A stretch of 64,000 bases of DNA, from assembly GCF_008801815.1 (NCBI RefSeq), contig NZ_VZOX01000001.1; one strand, 5' to 3'. Positions 25,382 through 34,084 of the stretch are shown here, piece after piece. Positions within the stretch are counted from its first letter, which is position 1. Every line of letters starts with the position of its first letter. The stretch is from Edwardsiella anguillarum. GTDB taxonomy: Bacteria; Pseudomonadota; Gammaproteobacteria; Enterobacterales; Enterobacteriaceae. The notes beneath the pieces are model-generated. The model saw nothing but the letters and a program-made list of their open reading frames with translations, was not told where the DNA came from and did not search any database. The position numbers were made by a program, and so were the translations under genes.

Positions 25382-26602
25382 ATGTCTCCGATCGAAAAAT
25401 CCCACAAGCTGGACCACGTATGCTATGACATTCGCGGTCCGGTACTCAAAGAAGCCAAACGGCTGGAAGAAGAAGGCAACAAAGTCCTCAAGCTGAACAT
25501 TGGCAACCCGGCCCCCTTCGGCTTTGAAGCGCCGGACGAAATTCTGGTCGACGTGATCCGCAACCTGCCGACGGCGCAGGGCTACAGCGACTCTAAAGGG
25601 CTCTATTCGGCGCGCAAGGCCATTATGCAGCACTATCAGGCCCGCGACATCCACGACGTCACCGTCGAGGACATTTACATCGGCAACGGCGTCTCCGAGC
25701 TTATCGTGCAGTCGATGCAGGCGCTGCTCAACACCAACGATGAGATGCTGGTTCCGGCGCCGGACTACCCGCTGTGGACCGCCGCCGTTGCGCTGTCCGG
25801 CGGCAACGCGGTGCACTACCGCTGCGATGAGCAGGCGGACTGGTTCCCCGACATCGACGACATCCGCAGCAAAATCACCCCGCGCACCCGCGGTATCGTC
25901 ATCATCAACCCCAATAATCCGACCGGCGCCGTCTACAGCAAGGCGCTGTTGGAACAGATTGTGGATCTAGCCCGCGAGCATAACCTGATCATCTTTGCCG
26001 ATGAGATCTACGACAAGATCCTGTATGACGACGCGCAGCACATCTCGATCGCCTCCCTGGCGCCGGATCTGCTGGTGATCACCTTTAATGGCCTCTCCAA
26101 AACCTATCGCGTCGCCGGCTTCCGCCAGGGCTGGATGGTGCTCAGCGGGCCGAAAAAGCACGCCAAGGGCTACATTGAGGGGCTAGAGATGTTGGCTTCC
26201 ATGCGCCTATGCGCCAACGTGCCGATGCAGCACGCCATTCAGACGGCGCTGGGCGGCTATCAGAGCATCAGCGAATTTATCTGCCCGGGCGGCCGCCTGT
26301 ATGAACAGCGCAACCGCGCCTGGGAGCTGATCAACCAAATCCCGGGGCTCTCCTGCGTCAAGCCGCGCGGAGCGCTGTACATGTTCCCAAAGATCGACGC
26401 CAAACGCTTTAATATTCATAACGATCAGAAGATGGTACTGGATCTGCTGTTGCAGGAAAAAGTCCTGCTGGTGCAGGGGACCGCCTTCAACTGGCCGGAG
26501 CCGGATCACTTCCGCATCGTCACCCTGCCGCGGGTTGACGAGCTGGACAGCGCCATCCTCAAGCTGGGGCGCTTCCTGTCGACCTATCACCAGAAATATT
26601 GA
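25382..26602 (+). CDS. alaA: Alanine transaminase AlaA (glutamate-pyruvate aminotransferase)
   Basis: AlaA transfers the amino group of glutamate to pyruvate to make alanine; it is the main alanine-synthesising transaminase in E. coli (formerly yfbQ). The 406-residue protein (E. coli 405) is a class I/II fold-type I PLP enzyme. Lys240 in LSKTYRVAGFRQGW is the Schiff-base lysine. NPNNPTGAVYS (about 178-188) and FADEIYDKILYD (about 205-216) are the usual PLP-binding elements. It is cytoplasmic. It lies alone between a 277-bp AT-rich promoter gap and a strong terminator. Confidence 0.97.
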   Translation: MSPIEKSHKLDHVCYDIRGPVLKEAKRLEEEGNKVLKLNIGNPAPFGFEAPDEILVDVIRNLPTAQGYSDSKGLYSARKAIMQHYQARDIHDVTVEDIYIGNGVSELIVQSMQALLNTNDEMLVPAPDYPLWTAAVALSGGNAVHYRCDEQADWFPDIDDIRSKITPRTRGIVIINPNNPTGAVYSKALLEQIVDLAREHNLIIFADEIYDKILYDDAQHISIASLAPDLLVITFNGLSKTYRVAGFRQGWMVLSGPKKHAKGYIEGLEMLASMRLCANVPMQHAIQTALGGYQSISEFICPGGRLYEQRNRAWELINQIPGLSCVKPRGALYMFPKIDAKRFNIHNDQKMVLDLLLQEKVLLVQGTAFNWPEPDHFRIVTLPRVDELDSAILKLGRFLSTYHQKY

Positions 26603-26607
26603 TCCCG

Positions 26608-26639
26608 CAGCGGCGCCCGAGGGCGCCGCTGTCATTTTT
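26608..26639 (+). terminator. Rho-independent terminator of alaA
   Basis: A 10-bp perfect stem (CAGCGGCGCC with GGCGCCGCTG, loop CGAG) is followed by TCATTTTTG, 5 bp after the alaA stop codon. yfbR starts 46 bp further on, so it probably has its own promoter or relies on read-through. Confidence 0.9.
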
Positions 26640-26685
26640 GACGCATAATGGTGAGCTCCATTACTGCGACAGGCATGACATCACC

Positions 26686-27291
26686 ATGAGCCACATCCAG
26701 AGCCATTTTTTTGCCCATCTCGCCCGCCTGAAACTGATCAGCCGCTGGCCGCTGATGCGCAACGTGCGCACCGAAAACGTCTCCGAGCACAGCCTGCAGG
26801 TTGCCTTTGTCGCCCACGCCCTGGCGATTATCAAAAACCGTCTGTTTGGCGGCAGCGTGGACGCGGAGCGTGTCGCCTTACAGGCCATGTACCACGACGC
26901 CAGCGAAGTGCTCACCGGCGATCTGCCGACGCCCATCAAGTACTACAATCCGCAGATAGCCCACGAATACAAAAAGATAGAGGAGATGGCACAGCAGAAG
27001 CTGCTGGCCATGCTGCCCGCCGAGCTGCGCCAGGATTTTTTACCGCTGATCGACGAACGTAGTTACCCGCCGGAGGAGCGCCAAATAGTCAAACAGGCCG
27101 ATGCGCTGTGCGCCTATCTGAAATGTCTGGAGGAGCTCGCCGCCGGCAACCAGGAGTTTCTGCTGGCCAAGGCGCGGCTGGAAAAAACCCTGGATCAGCG
27201 CAATAGCCCGGAAATGGCGTACTTTATCCAGGTCTTCGTGCCGAGCTTCACCCTGTCACTGGATGAGATCAGCCAGGATACCCCGCTGTAA
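26686..27291 (+). CDS. yfbR: 5'-deoxynucleotidase YfbR
   Basis: YfbR is an HD-domain phosphohydrolase that dephosphorylates deoxyribonucleoside 5'-monophosphates and acts in dNTP pool homeostasis and thymidylate synthesis by-passes. The 201-residue product carries the metal ligands His35, His70-Asp71 (MYHDASEVLTGD) and Asp139 (KQADALCAYLK), and the conserved RWPLMRNVRTENVSEHSLQV region (about 20-39). I place the start at the ATG encoding MSHIQSHFF, matching the E. coli N-terminus; the open frame runs 29 codons further upstream through the alaA terminator, which is clearly noncoding. Confidence 0.95.
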   Translation: MSHIQSHFFAHLARLKLISRWPLMRNVRTENVSEHSLQVAFVAHALAIIKNRLFGGSVDAERVALQAMYHDASEVLTGDLPTPIKYYNPQIAHEYKKIEEMAQQKLLAMLPAELRQDFLPLIDERSYPPEERQIVKQADALCAYLKCLEELAAGNQEFLLAKARLEKTLDQRNSPEMAYFIQVFVPSFTLSLDEISQDTPL

Positions 27292-27315
27292 TCCGGGCAT
27301 CGGTCTGCACCGCCC

Positions 27316-29157
27316 CTAAAACGGGAACAACCAGGGCACCACCGCCACGCTGACCAGCATCACCAGCAGCGTGAAGGGCACCCCGATACGCACGAAGTCG
27401 CCAAAGCGGTAGTTGCCCGGCCCCAGCACCAGGGTATTGACCGGTGAAGAGACCGGGGTCATAAAGGCCGCCGAGGCCGAAATGGCGATAATGATGGCGA
27501 AGGGATAGGGCGACATCTGCAGCTCGCGCGCCACGGCGATGGCGATGGGCGCCATCAGTACCGCGGTGGCGGTATTGGAGATAAACAGCCCGATCACCGC
27601 ACACAGCACAAACAGGCAGCCTAAGATGCCGCGCGGCCCCAGACCGCCGACGGCGTCGGTCAGCCCGCGCACCGCCAGCTCGATCCCGCCGGTTTTCTGC
27701 AGCGCCAGCGCAAAGGGCAGCATGCCGACGATCAGAATCAGGCTAGGCCAGTGGATCGCCTTGTAGGCGCTCTCCATATCGATGCAGCGAAACTTGCCCA
27801 TCAGCAGGCAGGCGATCAGCGCGGCGATAACGTTGGGGATCTCCGCCGTCAGCATCATGGCGATCATCAGCGCCAGGCAAAACAGCGCATGGGGGGCCTG
27901 AGAGAGCGCGGGGACCTCGTCGTCGACCTCCGCCGGCAGACTCAGCACCACAAAGTTACGCGCATTCTGCTGTAGCTGACGCAGCTGGCGGATCTGGCGC
28001 CAGCTGCCGATGACCAGCAGAATATCGCCCATCTGCAGCGGCTCGTCCACCAGCTTGCCCTCCAGCGCGTTGCCATTGCGGCGAATACCGACCACGTTCA
28101 GCCCATAGCGGGTACGGAACGTGACTTCGCGCAGGGTTTTTCCGATCACCTCGGCCTCCGGCACCAGGGTGACTTCGGCCATGCCGACGTCGCGCGCCTG
28201 CTCAGAGAAGTACTCGCCGCGCAGCACCATCGGCTCCAGCAGCTGCTCGGCGCAGAAGGCGCGGACATCCACCTGCGGATCGGACATATCGACCAGCAGT
28301 ACGTCGCGCGCCTTCAGCTCCGTATCCCCAAAGGCGCTGACCATCACCCGGCGGAACTTACGCCAGCGCTCGATCCCCACCACGTTGGCGCCGTAGCGGG
28401 CGCGCAGGTGCAGCTCATCCAGGGTATGGCCGATCAGCGGCGAGCCATGGCGCAGCGCCAGGCGCCGGGCGCGCCCGGCCAGGCGATAGTCCCGGATTAA
28501 ATCGCGAAAGGTGCGCCGCTGCCAGTTATCCTTGTGCGGCGCCTGCTGCGCGGCGCCCAGCCAGCGGCGAGCGATCAGCATATAGCCAATCCCCAGCAGC
28601 AGTACGATGATCCCGATGGGCGTAACGCTGAAGAAACGCAGTCCCCCCAGCCCTTCGCGCACCAGTTCGCTGCTGACGATCATGTTAGGCGGGGTCGCCA
28701 CCAGCGTCATCATTCCGCTGATAAGCCCGGCAAAGCTCAGCGGCATCATCAGCCGGCCCGGCGCGGTTTTCATCCGCGCCGCCACGCTCAGCACCACCGG
28801 AATAAAGATGGCCACCACCCCGGTCGAGCTCATCACGGCGCCCAGCAGGGCGACCGTGCCCATCAGCAGCACCAGCATCTTGGCCTCGCTGTCGCCGGCC
28901 ACCCGCATCAGCCACTCGCCGACCTGATAGGCGACGCCGGTGCGTACCAGACCGTCACCGATCACGAACAGCGCGGCGATCAACAGCACGTTGGGATCGC
29001 TGAAACCGGCGGTAGCCTCGGCCAGGGTCAGCGTTCCGCTCAGCACGAACGCAACGATGATCAGCAGGGCGACCACATCCATCCGCAGTCTGTTGGTGGC
29101 AAACAGCACGATGGCCACCAGCAGTAAGCTTAATACCCACACCAACTGACCGTTCAC
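27316..29157 (-). CDS. yfbS: SLC13-family transporter YfbS
   Basis: YfbS is a putative sodium-coupled anion/dicarboxylate transporter of the SLC13/DASS family with two central TrkA-C (RCK_C) domains. The 613-residue protein has hydrophobic helices in residues 5-190 and 400-613 and two cytosolic RCK_C domains between (about 210-290 and 300-380). The signature GLFISNTATAVLMAPIA (about 520-536) and SPVNTLVLGPGNY (about 568-580) are conserved. I use a GTG start at 29157 because GGGAG precedes it by 5 nt and E. coli YfbS (610 residues, MNGELIWV...) begins there. The substrate is not known. It converges with yfbR, with no clear terminator between. Confidence 0.93.
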   Translation of the reverse strand: MNGQLVWVLSLLLVAIVLFATNRLRMDVVALLIIVAFVLSGTLTLAEATAGFSDPNVLLIAALFVIGDGLVRTGVAYQVGEWLMRVAGDSEAKMLVLLMGTVALLGAVMSSTGVVAIFIPVVLSVAARMKTAPGRLMMPLSFAGLISGMMTLVATPPNMIVSSELVREGLGGLRFFSVTPIGIIVLLLGIGYMLIARRWLGAAQQAPHKDNWQRRTFRDLIRDYRLAGRARRLALRHGSPLIGHTLDELHLRARYGANVVGIERWRKFRRVMVSAFGDTELKARDVLLVDMSDPQVDVRAFCAEQLLEPMVLRGEYFSEQARDVGMAEVTLVPEAEVIGKTLREVTFRTRYGLNVVGIRRNGNALEGKLVDEPLQMGDILLVIGSWRQIRQLRQLQQNARNFVVLSLPAEVDDEVPALSQAPHALFCLALMIAMMLTAEIPNVIAALIACLLMGKFRCIDMESAYKAIHWPSLILIVGMLPFALALQKTGGIELAVRGLTDAVGGLGPRGILGCLFVLCAVIGLFISNTATAVLMAPIAIAVARELQMSPYPFAIIIAISASAAFMTPVSSPVNTLVLGPGNYRFGDFVRIGVPFTLLVMLVSVAVVPWLFPF

Positions 29158-29381
29158 GACGTCTCCCTTTACAACACCCTCTCCTGCCGCTTTTTCCCCG
29201 CTGACGTGGGGCATATCCCTTAACCATGGATAACACAAACGGGTTAACTGCGATTAACTATGCCATAAAATAACCAACGGATGCAGGGGGATTTTATCCG
29301 CGGCGTCTCCCCGCCAGACGGCACGCCGCGGACAAGGGAAACGCGGTGATGCTGCGCCCTCCCACATCGCGCCCTGCGTGA
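29158..29381. other. Gap between yfbS and the autotransporter relic
   Basis: 224 bp upstream of yfbS with no gene. It should hold the yfbS promoter; I could not assign boxes with confidence. Confidence 0.35.
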
Positions 29382-30309
<928 letters not shown>

Positions 30310-30350
30310 CAGCGCGCCGTCGTCGTCGCAACAGGACGTCGGCTGACGGC

Positions 30351-31010
30351 CTAATCTTGCACCAAGGCGATCTCGGCCTCGTCGCCAACGCGCGTCACGG
30401 CGATCAACGCCAGGCTACGCAATACCAAGGTCACCTTATCCAGCTTGGGGGTCTCCGCCGGGGCGTTGACGGCGATCACCTGGCAACCGGCCGTCAGCCC
30501 GGCTAGGATCCCGGCCGGAGCATCTTCCACCACGGCGCAGGCACCCGGCGCCAGCTCTAGCCTTTGCGCCCCCAGCAGATAGGCATCCGGCTCCGGCTTG
30601 CCGCGCTGTACCTGTTCTGCGGTGATAAACACCGCCGGCTTCGGCAGCCCGGCGGCCTTACAGCGCGCATAGGCCACCGGCACCGACCCCGAGGTCACGA
30701 TCCCCCAGGGGATCTCCAGCGCATCGAGACGGGCGATCAGTGCGGCGGCGCCGGGCATCGCAACGATGCCGTCGGTGTCGCGCGACTCCAGCGCCTCCAG
30801 CCAGTCGAACTCTTCCTGCAGGCGCGCCTCATCGGCGTCCGGCATAAAGTGACGCAGGGAGGTGATCGCCTGCTTACCATGAATAAATTCCAATACTTGC
30901 TGAGGATTGATCCCCTGACGCTTGGCCCAGTTAATCCACGAACGTTCCACCACCGGCAATGAATCCACCAGGGTTCCATCGAGGTCAAACAAAAAACCTT
31001 TACACTTCAC
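30351..31010 (-). CDS. hxpA: Hexitol/sugar phosphatase HxpA (YfbT), HAD superfamily
   Basis: HxpA dephosphorylates hexitol and sugar phosphates in the cytoplasm. The 219-residue protein (E. coli 216) has the HAD motifs in order: FDLDGTLVDS (nucleophile Asp9 region), a conserved TSGS stretch (about 111-114), KPEPDAYL (about 139-146) and VVEDAPAGI (about 162-170). A helical cap domain lies between motifs 1 and 2. The GTG start at 31010 has AGGAG 6 nt upstream. It runs opposite to ackA, tail towards the autotransporter relic, and lies 30 bp after yfbU. Confidence 0.93.
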   Translation of the reverse strand: MKCKGFLFDLDGTLVDSLPVVERSWINWAKRQGINPQQVLEFIHGKQAITSLRHFMPDADEARLQEEFDWLEALESRDTDGIVAMPGAAALIARLDALEIPWGIVTSGSVPVAYARCKAAGLPKPAVFITAEQVQRGKPEPDAYLLGAQRLELAPGACAVVEDAPAGILAGLTAGCQVIAVNAPAETPKLDKVTLVLRSLALIAVTRVGDEAEIALVQD

Positions 31011-31040
31011 GGGTACTCCTCATGACAAAATCAACCGCCG

Positions 31041-31535
31041 TTACGCATTCAAAATTTGCGTAATCTCGACGGCGCTTAAATGGTACTGGCGCGGACAGGC
31101 ATGCCAAACGGCCAGCATGCGCAGGTACTTATCCCACATTTTGGTCTGGGCGTTGAAGCCATGGGTGCCGCAGTCAAAGTGGGTATAGCGCCCTTCGGTA
31201 TTCACCAGAAAACGGACGTAGCTCAGATAGCGCGCCTCCGTCGCCGCATCGAACCCCAGGAACTCCAGGCGACGGGCGTCGATATCCTGGCGCTCTTTCA
31301 GGTTATTGTAAGAGACCTGCAGCGCGTGGTGCATCTCCATTATATCGATGATGCTGCGACAGGTCTCTTCCGGCAGTTCACCAAAGTCGCGATCCAGCTC
31401 GCGCAGCTGCAGGCCAAACCCCCGCTCAATGATCGTCTGCAGACGGCGGTAGCGTTCGGCGTTATCCGGATCGAGCATCGACATCATTTTATACTGATTG
31501 GAGAGGATCAGGCGCTGTGCATTGGTCATTTCCAT
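31041..31535 (-). CDS. yfbU: YfbU family protein (UPF0304)
   Basis: The 164-residue soluble, largely helical protein is the ortholog of E. coli YfbU (164 residues), beginning MEMTNAQRLILSNQYKMM and ending with an HLSAVEITQILNA tail. Its biochemical role is not established; overproduction of YfbU has been linked to cell death in E. coli. Conserved elements are GFDAATEARYLSYVRF (about 104-119) and GTHGFNAQTKMWDKY (about 132-146). It forms a likely operon with hxpA (30 bp apart). The 214-bp AT-rich gap to yfbV contains its promoter. Confidence 0.94.
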   Translation of the reverse strand: MEMTNAQRLILSNQYKMMSMLDPDNAERYRRLQTIIERGFGLQLRELDRDFGELPEETCRSIIDIMEMHHALQVSYNNLKERQDIDARRLEFLGFDAATEARYLSYVRFLVNTEGRYTHFDCGTHGFNAQTKMWDKYLRMLAVWHACPRQYHLSAVEITQILNA

Positions 31536-31749
31536 TTTTACTGTCCTTATCGGCCGACGACGGCCAGAATTACCACGGTCAATATTCGCCGCTCAGCATG
31601 ACATATTGCCAAATTCACCAACAGTGTAATAAAAGGTGTTTTTTGATCCAGGCAAATATTTAGACCAATAAAAAGGTGATTAAACGCCCAGCACGACCAT
31701 TAATTATCACGACGCACTCATTTTAAGCACAAATAATTAACAGCGGCGC

Positions 31750-32205
31750 TTAGATATCGTCCAGAAAGGTTTTATCCAGCTGCTTACAGCAGCGGCGCAG
31801 CAGCTCCGCCAGCGACTGGTAGGTCGGCGCGCCATCGACGGGCGCCAGGGCGATGCCGGCGGTCTGCAGCTTGTCGCGCAGCTGATGAAACCACTGCAGC
31901 AGCGTCGGCGGCAGCGGCGTTACCGCGCGTTTGCCCAGCCACCACAGCCCCTGCATCGGTAGGCTACAGGCAAACAGCGCCGTCGCGATGGCCGGTCCCA
32001 GCTGGCCGCCCAGGGCGATTTGCCAGCACAGGGTAAACATGGCGATCGGCGGCATAAAGCGAATGGCGAAGCGGGTGGCGCGGGTCACGCGGTTTTCCGG
32101 GAACACCGGCGCCAGACGTTTTTCATTCGGCCAGGTCTTCATATAGATCTGACCGCGCTGGAAAAGGCGGAACCAGGCGACGTGCGGCGTGGGGGCAGAT
32201 GACAT
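31750..32205 (-). CDS. yfbV: Ter macrodomain insulator membrane protein YfbV (UPF0208)
   Basis: YfbV is a small inner-membrane protein that, in E. coli, limits the spread of MatP-organised Ter macrodomain constraint into flanking DNA. The 151-residue product has two hydrophobic helices at about residues 45-65 and 70-92 (RFMPPIAMFTLCWQIALGG and GPAIATALFACSLPMQGLWW regions) and a soluble C-terminal part ending KQLDKTFLDDI. Length equals E. coli YfbV. Divergent from ackA over a 545-bp gap that is unusually long for this pair. Confidence 0.95.
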   Translation of the reverse strand: MSSAPTPHVAWFRLFQRGQIYMKTWPNEKRLAPVFPENRVTRATRFAIRFMPPIAMFTLCWQIALGGQLGPAIATALFACSLPMQGLWWLGKRAVTPLPPTLLQWFHQLRDKLQTAGIALAPVDGAPTYQSLAELLRRCCKQLDKTFLDDI

Positions 32206-32266
32206 GGCAACCTCAATTTATTCGATAAGAGTTAAAAAAAAATCATAAAATGAAAACAAAAAATAT

Positions 32267-32300
32267 GCGGCCTCAAATTTATTTTGTTTTTAAAGGCCGC
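32267..32300 (-). terminator. Terminator-like hairpin facing yfbV
   Basis: On the minus strand GCGGCCT and AGGCCGC pair across a 20-nt AT-rich loop and are followed by ATATTTTTTGTTTT. It sits directly at the stop codon of the doubtful ORF at 32300-32671, which makes minus-strand transcription of that block more believable. Confidence 0.5.
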
Positions 32301-32671
32301 TATCGGTATTCTAAGCCGGCCTTGAGGCCGCCGTCAGTCAAGAAGGGTAAAAAATCCTCCATACCGCTGACGCCCGCACTCATCGCCCCCGTATTAAGGA
32401 GTGCCACCGCCGTTCGCGGCCTGGCGAAAACCGTTACGGGCGGGCTCACAGCAGCGCACTCCCCTGCGGGGAGCGACGGACAGTGGCAGACATGCCGCAG
32501 CGCCAAAGCGCGCTGCTGTGAACCTGCATGGTTCAGGGTGCTCCCGGCGACGCCGAGGGCGAGCTCCTGAATACCGTGGCCGCCTGCGGGCGGATATTTT
32601 GATGCAACACCGTTTATGAACGGTGCGTTCGCGGCCCGCGGCCAGATCGTACCGCGCATGATGTTAATCAT
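32300..32671 (-). CDS. Doubtful ORF of 123 residues between yfbV and ackA
   Basis: I do not recognise this product. It is an open frame of 123 codons from an ATG (MINIMRGTI...) to a stop at the edge of a terminator-like hairpin. The sequence is low-complexity in places (Pro/Ala/Gly-rich, GVAGSTLNHAGSQQR in the middle, NTGAMSAGVSGMEDFLPFL near the end) with no clear domain or signal peptide. Base composition is GC-rich unlike the flanking promoter DNA, and the frame includes inverted repeats, so it may instead be a repeat element or a degraded mobile fragment rather than a protein gene. No good ribosome binding site precedes the ATG. Confidence 0.25.
   Translation of the reverse strand: MINIMRGTIWPRAANAPFINGVASKYPPAGGHGIQELALGVAGSTLNHAGSQQRALALRHVCHCPSLPAGECAAVSPPVTVFARPRTAVALLNTGAMSAGVSGMEDFLPFLTDGGLKAGLEYR
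32658..32671. promoter_or_regulatory. FNR-like dyad upstream of ackA
   Basis: ATGAT-GTTA-ATCAT matches the FNR/CRP-type dyad TTGAT-N4-ATCAA at 8 of 10 specified bases. It lies 80 bp before the ackA start codon. Anaerobic control of acetate kinase would make sense, but one such match is expected by chance every few kb. Confidence 0.35.
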
Positions 32672-32750
32672 AAATGCCGACGGCGTATTGCGCTACGCTT
32701 AGCGTCTGTTTGGTACATTTTCTAACCACGCATAACAAGTAGGTACTTCC

Positions 32751-33950
32751 ATGTCGAAGCTGGTACTGGTTCTTAACTGCGGCAGTTCTTCCCTGAAATT
32801 CGCCATCATTAACGCGGCAAACGGTGAAGAGCACCTGTCTGGTTTAGCCGAATGTTTTAACCTCCCTGAAGCCCGTATTAAATGGAAAATGGACGGTGCG
32901 AAACACGAAGCGGCGCTGGGCGCAGGCGCGGCGCATAGCGAAGCCCTGAGCTTCATCGTGAACACCATCCTGGCACAGAAGCCGGAGCTCTCCGCCTCAC
33001 TGACCGCCATCGGTCACCGTATCGTTCACGGCGGCGAGAAGTTCACCCACTCTGCCGTCATCAACGACGAAGTCCTGCAGGGTATCAAAGACGCTATCCC
33101 GTTTGCACCGCTGCACAACCCGGCGCACCTGATCGGCATCGAAGAAGCGTTCAAATCCTTCCCGCTGCTGAAAAACAAGAACGTCGCCGTCTTCGACACC
33201 GCGTTCCACACCACCATGCCGGAAGAGTCCTACCTGTACGCCCTACCGTACCACCTGTACAAAGAGCACGGCATCCGCCGCTACGGCGCCCACGGCACCA
33301 GCCACTACTACGTCAGCCGCGAAGCAGCCAAGATGCTGAACAAGCCGGTTGAAGAGCTGAACGTGATCACCTGCCACCTGGGCAACGGCGGCTCCGTCAG
33401 CGCCATCCGCAACGGCGAGTGCGTAGACACCTCTATGGGTCTGACCCCGCTGGAAGGCCTGGTGATGGGCACCCGCTCTGGCGATATCGATCCGGCTATC
33501 GTGTTCCACCTGCACGATACCCTGGGCATGAGCGTAGCCGAAATCAATACCCTGCTGACCAAAGAGTCCGGCCTGCTGGGCCTGACCGAAGTCACCAGCG
33601 ACTGCCGCTACGTGGAAGACAACTACGACACCAAGGCTGACGCCAAGCGCGCCATGGACGTTTACTGCCACCGTCTGGCCAAGTACGTCGGCGCCTATAC
33701 CGCGCTGATGGACGGTCGTCTGGACGCCGTGATCTTCACCGGCGGCATCGGTGAAAACGCCGCCATGGTGCGTGAGCTGACGCTGGACAAACTGGCGCTG
33801 CTGGGCCTGGAAATCGACCACCAGCGTAACCTGGATGCCCGCTTCGGCAAATCCGGCGTGATCACCAAGGACGGCAGCCGCCTGGCCATGGTGATCCCGA
33901 CCAACGAAGAGCTGGTTATCGCGCAGGACGCTGCCCGTCTGACCGCCTAA
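32751..33950 (+). CDS. ackA: Acetate kinase
   Basis: AckA converts acetyl phosphate and ADP to acetate and ATP, the energy-yielding step of overflow and mixed-acid metabolism, and with Pta sets the cellular acetyl-phosphate level. The 399-residue protein (E. coli 400) belongs to the ASKHA fold; visible elements are VLNCGSSSLKFAI at residues 5-17, RYGAHGTSHYYVS (about 175-187), CHLGNGGSVSAI (about 205-216) and FTGGIGENAAMVRE (about 325-338). TAGG lies upstream of the ATG. A hairpin with a UUCG loop separates it from pta, 134 bp downstream. Cytoplasmic. Confidence 0.98.
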   Translation: MSKLVLVLNCGSSSLKFAIINAANGEEHLSGLAECFNLPEARIKWKMDGAKHEAALGAGAAHSEALSFIVNTILAQKPELSASLTAIGHRIVHGGEKFTHSAVINDEVLQGIKDAIPFAPLHNPAHLIGIEEAFKSFPLLKNKNVAVFDTAFHTTMPEESYLYALPYHLYKEHGIRRYGAHGTSHYYVSREAAKMLNKPVEELNVITCHLGNGGSVSAIRNGECVDTSMGLTPLEGLVMGTRSGDIDPAIVFHLHDTLGMSVAEINTLLTKESGLLGLTEVTSDCRYVEDNYDTKADAKRAMDVYCHRLAKYVGAYTALMDGRLDAVIFTGGIGENAAMVRELTLDKLALLGLEIDHQRNLDARFGKSGVITKDGSRLAMVIPTNEELVIAQDAARLTA

Positions 33951-33958
33951 CCCGCCCG

Positions 33959-33982
33959 CACCGCCTGCTTCGGCAGGCGGTG
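33959..33982 (+). other. Intercistronic UUCG hairpin between ackA and pta
   Basis: A 10-bp perfect stem (CACCGCCTGC with GCAGGCGGTG) closed by the extra-stable TTCG tetraloop begins 9 bp after the ackA stop. No U-tract follows (TCATTCGCC), so it is more likely an mRNA-stability or processing element, or a partial attenuator, than a full terminator. Confidence 0.65.
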
Positions 33983-34084
33983 TCATTCGCCGGGGGCGCG
34001 CCGCCGCCGCCGGTCGGCAAAGACTCCCTGTCACCGCCCGGCCTTCCTGGGCCCGCCGCGGAATACTCACAAGAGGTTGCTATC

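Larger units (their letters stand above)
32206..32750. promoter_or_regulatory. Long yfbV-ackA divergent gap
   Basis: 545 bp between divergent genes. The first 85 bp are AT-rich (yfbV promoter side). A GC-rich block follows (about 32290-32640), very unlike an ordinary promoter region. It contains a 12-bp inverted repeat (32446-32457 with 32510-32521) enclosing a CTCCCC-TGC-GGGGAG hairpin, and a 7-bp stem hairpin at 32608-32625. The last 100 bp precede ackA and include an FNR-like dyad at 32658-32671. Mapped ackA promoters could not be assigned. Confidence 0.55.
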
